Origin: Comamonas sp. KCTC 72670
GTDB taxonomy: Bacteria; Myxococcota; Myxococcia; Myxococcales; Myxococcaceae
Length of the DNA: 64,000 bases
Assembly: GCA_014656495.1 (NCBI GenBank)
Contig: BNCN01000001.1
Span: forward strand, 868,001 to 932,000
Reading direction: 5' to 3'
Part shown: positions 60,903 to 64,000 of the stretch, piece by piece
How positions within the stretch are numbered: position 1 is the first letter of the stretch
How the letters are laid out: each line of letters starts with the position of its first letter
Position numbers and translations under genes: made by a program
Notes under the pieces: model-generated
Database searches by the model: none
What the model saw: the letters and a program-made list of their open reading frames with translations, nothing else
Told to the model about the DNA's origin: nothing

Positions 60903-62498
60903 GTGCGGCGACTGGCCGACCTCTACGAAGCGCTGGACCAGACCACGTCCACCAACGCGAAGGTGGAGGCGCTCGCGTGGTACTTCCAGGAGGCGCCGCC
61001 CGAGGACGCGGCGTGGGCGCTCTACTTCCTCACGGGCCAGAAGCTGAAGCGGCTCATCCCCACCAAGCTGCTGGTGGGCTGGACGCAGGAACTGACGGGC
61101 ATTCCAGGCTGGCTCTTCGAGGAGGTCTACGCCTCCGTGGGAGACCTCGCGGAGGTGATTGCCCTGCTGCTGGACGCGCGGGAGCGGCCGCCGCGCACCG
61201 AGGAGCTTCCGCTGTCCGTCTGGCTGGAGCAGCGCCTGCTGCCACTGCGGCAGCTGGACGCCGCGGGCCAGCGCGAGCAGGTCGTGTCGTGGTGGCACGC
61301 CATGCCCCGGCGCGAGCTGTTCCTGCTGAACAAGATGCTCACCGGCGAGCTGCGCGTGGGCGTGTCCTCCACGCTGGTGGTCCGCGCGCTGGCGCAGGTG
61401 GCGGGCCTGCCCGCCCCCAGCGTGGCGCACCGGTTGATGGGCACGTGGACGCCCTCCGCCGACTTCTTCCGGCGGCTCGTGTCCCAGGACGTGTCGGACG
61501 GCGACAGCTCGAGGCCCTATCCCTTCTACCTCGCCTCGCCCCTGGAACAGGCGCCCGCGGAACTCGGCGCACGCCACGACTGGCTGGTCGAATGGAAGTG
61601 GGACGGCATCCGGGGCCAGCTCATCCACCGCAAGGGCAGCGTGCACCTGTGGAGCCGCGGCGAGGAGCTCATCACCGAGCGCTTCCCCGAAATCGTGGCG
61701 GCGGCCAACGCCCTGCCGGAGGGCACCGTGCTGGATGGCGAGGTGCTCGCGTATGAGGACGGAAGACCCCTGCCCTTCGCGAAGCTGCAGCGCCGCATCG
61801 GCCGGCAGAAGCTGACGCCCAAGGTGCTGGCCGAGGCGCCCGCGGCCTTCATGGCCTACGACCTGCTGGAGCTGGGAGGCGACGACGTTCGCGGCCTGCC
61901 GCTGCGCGAGCGCCGCGCGAAGCTGGAGGCCTTGTTGAAGGACGCGCCCCAGCTCCCGGTGTCCCCCATCGTGGGCGCCCAGACGTGGGAGTCCCTGGCC
62001 ACGGCGCGCGGCGAGGCCCGGGAGCGCAACGTCGAGGGCTTCATGCTCAAGCGCCTGGACTCGCCGTATCTCACCGGCCGCAAGCGCGGGGATTGGTGGA
62101 AGTGGAAGATCGACCCGTTCACCGTGGACGCGGTGCTGCTGTACGCGCACCCGGGCCATGGCCGCCGCTCGTCGCTCTACACCGACTACACCTTCGCCGT
62201 GTGGAACGGGACGGAGCTGCAACCCGTGACGAAGGCGTACTCCGGCCTGACGGACGTGGAGATTGGCCGGCTGGACCGGTGGATTCGCGCGCACACGCGG
62301 GAGAAGTACGGCCCCGTGCGCTCGGTGGACCCCGAGCAGGTCTTCGAGCTGCACTTCGAGGGCATCCAATCCTCGCCGCGTCACAAGTCAGGCGTCGCGC
62401 TGCGCTTCCCTCGCATCGCCCGCTGGCGCACCGACAAGAAGCCCCAGGACGCGGACACGCTGGACTCGCTGAAGGAGCTGCTCCATGCCAGCGGGTAG
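60903..62498 (+). CDS. ATP-dependent DNA ligase, cluster type
   Basis: A 531-residue ATP-dependent ligase of the bacterial cluster type. The N-terminal DNA-binding domain (1-200) precedes the nucleotidyltransferase domain, with active lysine K232 in EWKWDGIRGQL, LDGEVLAY, FMAYDLLELGG, VEGFMLKRLDSPY and KWKIDPFTVDAVLLYAHPG, and an OB domain. It seals nicks in repair; it is not the replicative NAD+ ligase. The start is GTG at 60903. The helicase start overlaps its 3' end by 14 bp. Confidence 0.93.
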   Translation: MRRLADLYEALDQTTSTNAKVEALAWYFQEAPPEDAAWALYFLTGQKLKRLIPTKLLVGWTQELTGIPGWLFEEVYASVGDLAEVIALLLDARERPPRTEELPLSVWLEQRLLPLRQLDAAGQREQVVSWWHAMPRRELFLLNKMLTGELRVGVSSTLVVRALAQVAGLPAPSVAHRLMGTWTPSADFFRRLVSQDVSDGDSSRPYPFYLASPLEQAPAELGARHDWLVEWKWDGIRGQLIHRKGSVHLWSRGEELITERFPEIVAAANALPEGTVLDGEVLAYEDGRPLPFAKLQRRIGRQKLTPKVLAEAPAAFMAYDLLELGGDDVRGLPLRERRAKLEALLKDAPQLPVSPIVGAQTWESLATARGEARERNVEGFMLKRLDSPYLTGRKRGDWWKWKIDPFTVDAVLLYAHPGHGRRSSLYTDYTFAVWNGTELQPVTKAYSGLTDVEIGRLDRWIRAHTREKYGPVRSVDPEQVFELHFEGIQSSPRHKSGVALRFPRIARWRTDKKPQDADTLDSLKELLHASG

Positions 62499-64000
62499 AC
62501 CCCGCTCGCTGCGGGCGCAGATTGCCGCCAGCCGGAAGGCCCTGCGCGCGGCCACCGAGCCTCCCGCGCCCCAGGCGCCGCGAGAGCCCCGGCGTCCTCG
62601 CGGCAGACGGACGGCTCGAACCCAGGCGGAGACCCAGCAAGCGCCCCTGGACAGGCTCCGAGGCTGGTTCCACGAGAAGGGGTGGACACCCTATCCGTTT
62701 CAAGAAGAAGCCTGGGCCGCCCACGCGCGAGGCGAAAGCGGGCTCATCCACGTCCCCACCGGCGCGGGCAAGACGTACGCGGCCTACCTGGGCCCGCTCG
62801 CGGAGGTGGCGGAGCAGGGGCAACCGGGGTTGCAGCTCCTCTATGTGACGCCGCTGCGCGCGGTGTCCCGGGACGTGGAGAAGGCGCTGAGGGAGCCGCT
62901 CGACGTGCTGGACGCGGACATCGCCGTGGAGAGCCGCACGGGAGACACGTCCTCGTCGGTGCGCCAACGCCAGCGGGAGCGGCTGCCCCAGGTGCTCATC
63001 ACCACGCCGGAGTCGCTCTGCGTCCTGCTCACGCACGAGCGGGCCGCGGAGCTGTTCGCGTCGCTGCGCTCCGTCATCGTGGACGAGTGGCACGAGCTGC
63101 TCGGCTCCAAGCGAGGCTCGCAGTTGGAGCTGGCCCTGGCCCGCCTGCGCAAATTCGCACCAGGCCTGCGCACCTGGGCGCTGTCCGCCACGCTGGCCAA
63201 CCTCGAGGAGGCCGCCCGCCACGCCGTGGGCACCCACCAGACGCCCACGGTTGTGAGCGCGTCGCTGGAGCGGCCCGTGGCCGTGGAGACATTGTTGCCC
63301 GAGTCCGTGGATGCCTTCCCCTGGGCGGGCCACCTGGGCTTCTCCATGCTGGCCCGCGTGGCCACGTGGTTGGACGCGGAGCGCTCCACGCTCATCTTCA
63401 CCAACACGCGCTCCCAGGCCGAGCGCTGGTTCGAGGGCCTGCGCTTCGCCCGCCCGGAGTGGGAGCACCTCATCGCGCTCCACCATGGCTCCATCGACCG
63501 GGAGGAGCGCGAGCGCGTGGAAGGCGGCCTCAAGGAAGGCTCGCTGCGCATCGTCGTGTGCACCTCGTCGCTGGATCTGGGCGTGGACTTCGGTCCGGTG
63601 GAGCGCGTGGTGCAGGTGGGCAGCCCCAAGGGCATTGGCCGGACGATGCAGCGCGCGGGGCGCAGCGCCCACCGCCCGGGCGCCACGTGCCACATCCTCT
63701 TCGTCCCCACGCACGCGCTGGAGCTGGTGGAGATGGCCGCCGCCAAGGACGCCCTCCTGCGCCGCGAGGTGGAGGCCCGCGCGCCGCCCCGCAAGCCGCT
63801 GGATGTGCTCGCGCAGCACCTGGTGACCTGCGCGCTGGGAGGCGGCTTCACGCCGGACGCCCTGCGCGACGAGGTGCGCACCGCGGCGGCCTTCTCCAGC
63901 CTCACCGACGAGGAGTTCGCGTGGACCCTGTCCCTGGTCCGCGAAGGCAGCCCGACGCTGCGCGCCTATCCGGAGTTCCGCCGCGTGGTGGAGCACGAGG
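62485..64000 (+). CDS. Ligase-associated DEXH-box (Lhr-like) helicase, partial
   Basis: The first 505 residues of a superfamily 2 helicase; the 3' end is beyond the window. After a basic, low-complexity N-terminus (1-55), the helicase core shows PYPFQEEAW, PTGAGKT (91-97), TPLRAVSRD, TTPESL, DEWHELLG (200-207, the Lhr form of DExH), SATLAN, HHGSIDREER, SSLDLGVDFG and QRAGRSAHRPG (motif VI). Cluster helicases of this type are about 800 residues. The expected next gene is a ligase-associated metallophosphoesterase. The ATG at 62485 lies inside the ligase gene (14-bp overlap). Confidence 0.93.
   Translation, partial: MPAGRPRSLRAQIAASRKALRAATEPPAPQAPREPRRPRGRRTARTQAETQQAPLDRLRGWFHEKGWTPYPFQEEAWAAHARGESGLIHVPTGAGKTYAAYLGPLAEVAEQGQPGLQLLYVTPLRAVSRDVEKALREPLDVLDADIAVESRTGDTSSSVRQRQRERLPQVLITTPESLCVLLTHERAAELFASLRSVIVDEWHELLGSKRGSQLELALARLRKFAPGLRTWALSATLANLEEAARHAVGTHQTPTVVSASLERPVAVETLLPESVDAFPWAGHLGFSMLARVATWLDAERSTLIFTNTRSQAERWFEGLRFARPEWEHLIALHHGSIDREERERVEGGLKEGSLRIVVCTSSLDLGVDFGPVERVVQVGSPKGIGRTMQRAGRSAHRPGATCHILFVPTHALELVEMAAAKDALLRREVEARAPPRKPLDVLAQHLVTCALGGGFTPDALRDEVRTAAAFSSLTDEEFAWTLSLVREGSPTLRAYPEFRRVVEHE

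Overview
The window is GC-rich (about 70% by eye), tightly packed DNA with strong G/C third-position bias. Its gene content points to a myxobacterium of the Myxococcus/Corallococcus type. It has a membrane-anchored Ser/Thr kinase with a PEGA tail, a TPR-fused TonB receptor, many lipoproteins and secreted repeat proteins, an InhA-like enoyl reductase, a carotenoid ketolase and a candidate sigma-54 promoter. The species assignment is inference. I saw no tRNA, rRNA, insertion sequence, prophage or CRISPR array.

Layout. 1-6 kb: a partial response regulator, fabI, sucAB (2-oxoglutarate dehydrogenase E1/E2) and a cold-shock gene with clear terminators. 6-13 kb: an S9 peptidase, a UPF0489-like protein, an Omp85-type barrel, a P-domain endonuclease and a BtuF-like binding protein. 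13.4-19.3 kb: an overlapping kinase / TPR-TonB receptor / lipoprotein operon followed by a CheY-like protein. 19.4-23.6 kb (minus strand): an M49-like peptidase, a CrtW-like ketolase and the MsrPQ methionine sulfoxide reductase, a plausible oxidative-stress unit. 23.7-28.2 kb: a tandem CBM21 protein, htpG and a TPR lipoprotein. 28.3-33.2 kb: a macro-domain protein, an orphan histidine kinase and a two-subunit molybdenum hydroxylase (IorAB-like). 33.2-39.2 kb: nhaA behind a strongly structured leader, an esterase lipoprotein, and a minus-strand run of FAD oxidoreductase, c-type cytochrome lipoprotein, ECF sigma factor with a SnoaL tail, and VOC protein.

39.4-59.6 kb is a split tryptophan locus. 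aroF-trpDCFBA runs on the plus strand and trpEG on the minus strand about 13 kb away. Between them lie two giant paralogous CARDB-repeat lipoproteins of 1509 and 1510 residues, each with 11 repeats and a shared 5' leader. These are followed by a secreted propeller-like protein (candidate sigma-54 promoter), a small lipoprotein and a histidine phosphatase. 59.9-64 kb is a ligase-associated DNA-repair cluster (MBL-fold exonuclease, ATP-dependent ligase, Lhr-type helicase) cut by the right edge.

The most interesting places are the duplicated CARDB surface-protein pair inside the trp locus, the nhaA leader whose last hairpin overlaps the ribosome binding site (candidate cation-sensing RNA), the ketolase-MsrPQ grouping, the sigma-factor/VOC pair with a palindrome at the sigma gene's start, and the overlapping kinase-receptor operon.
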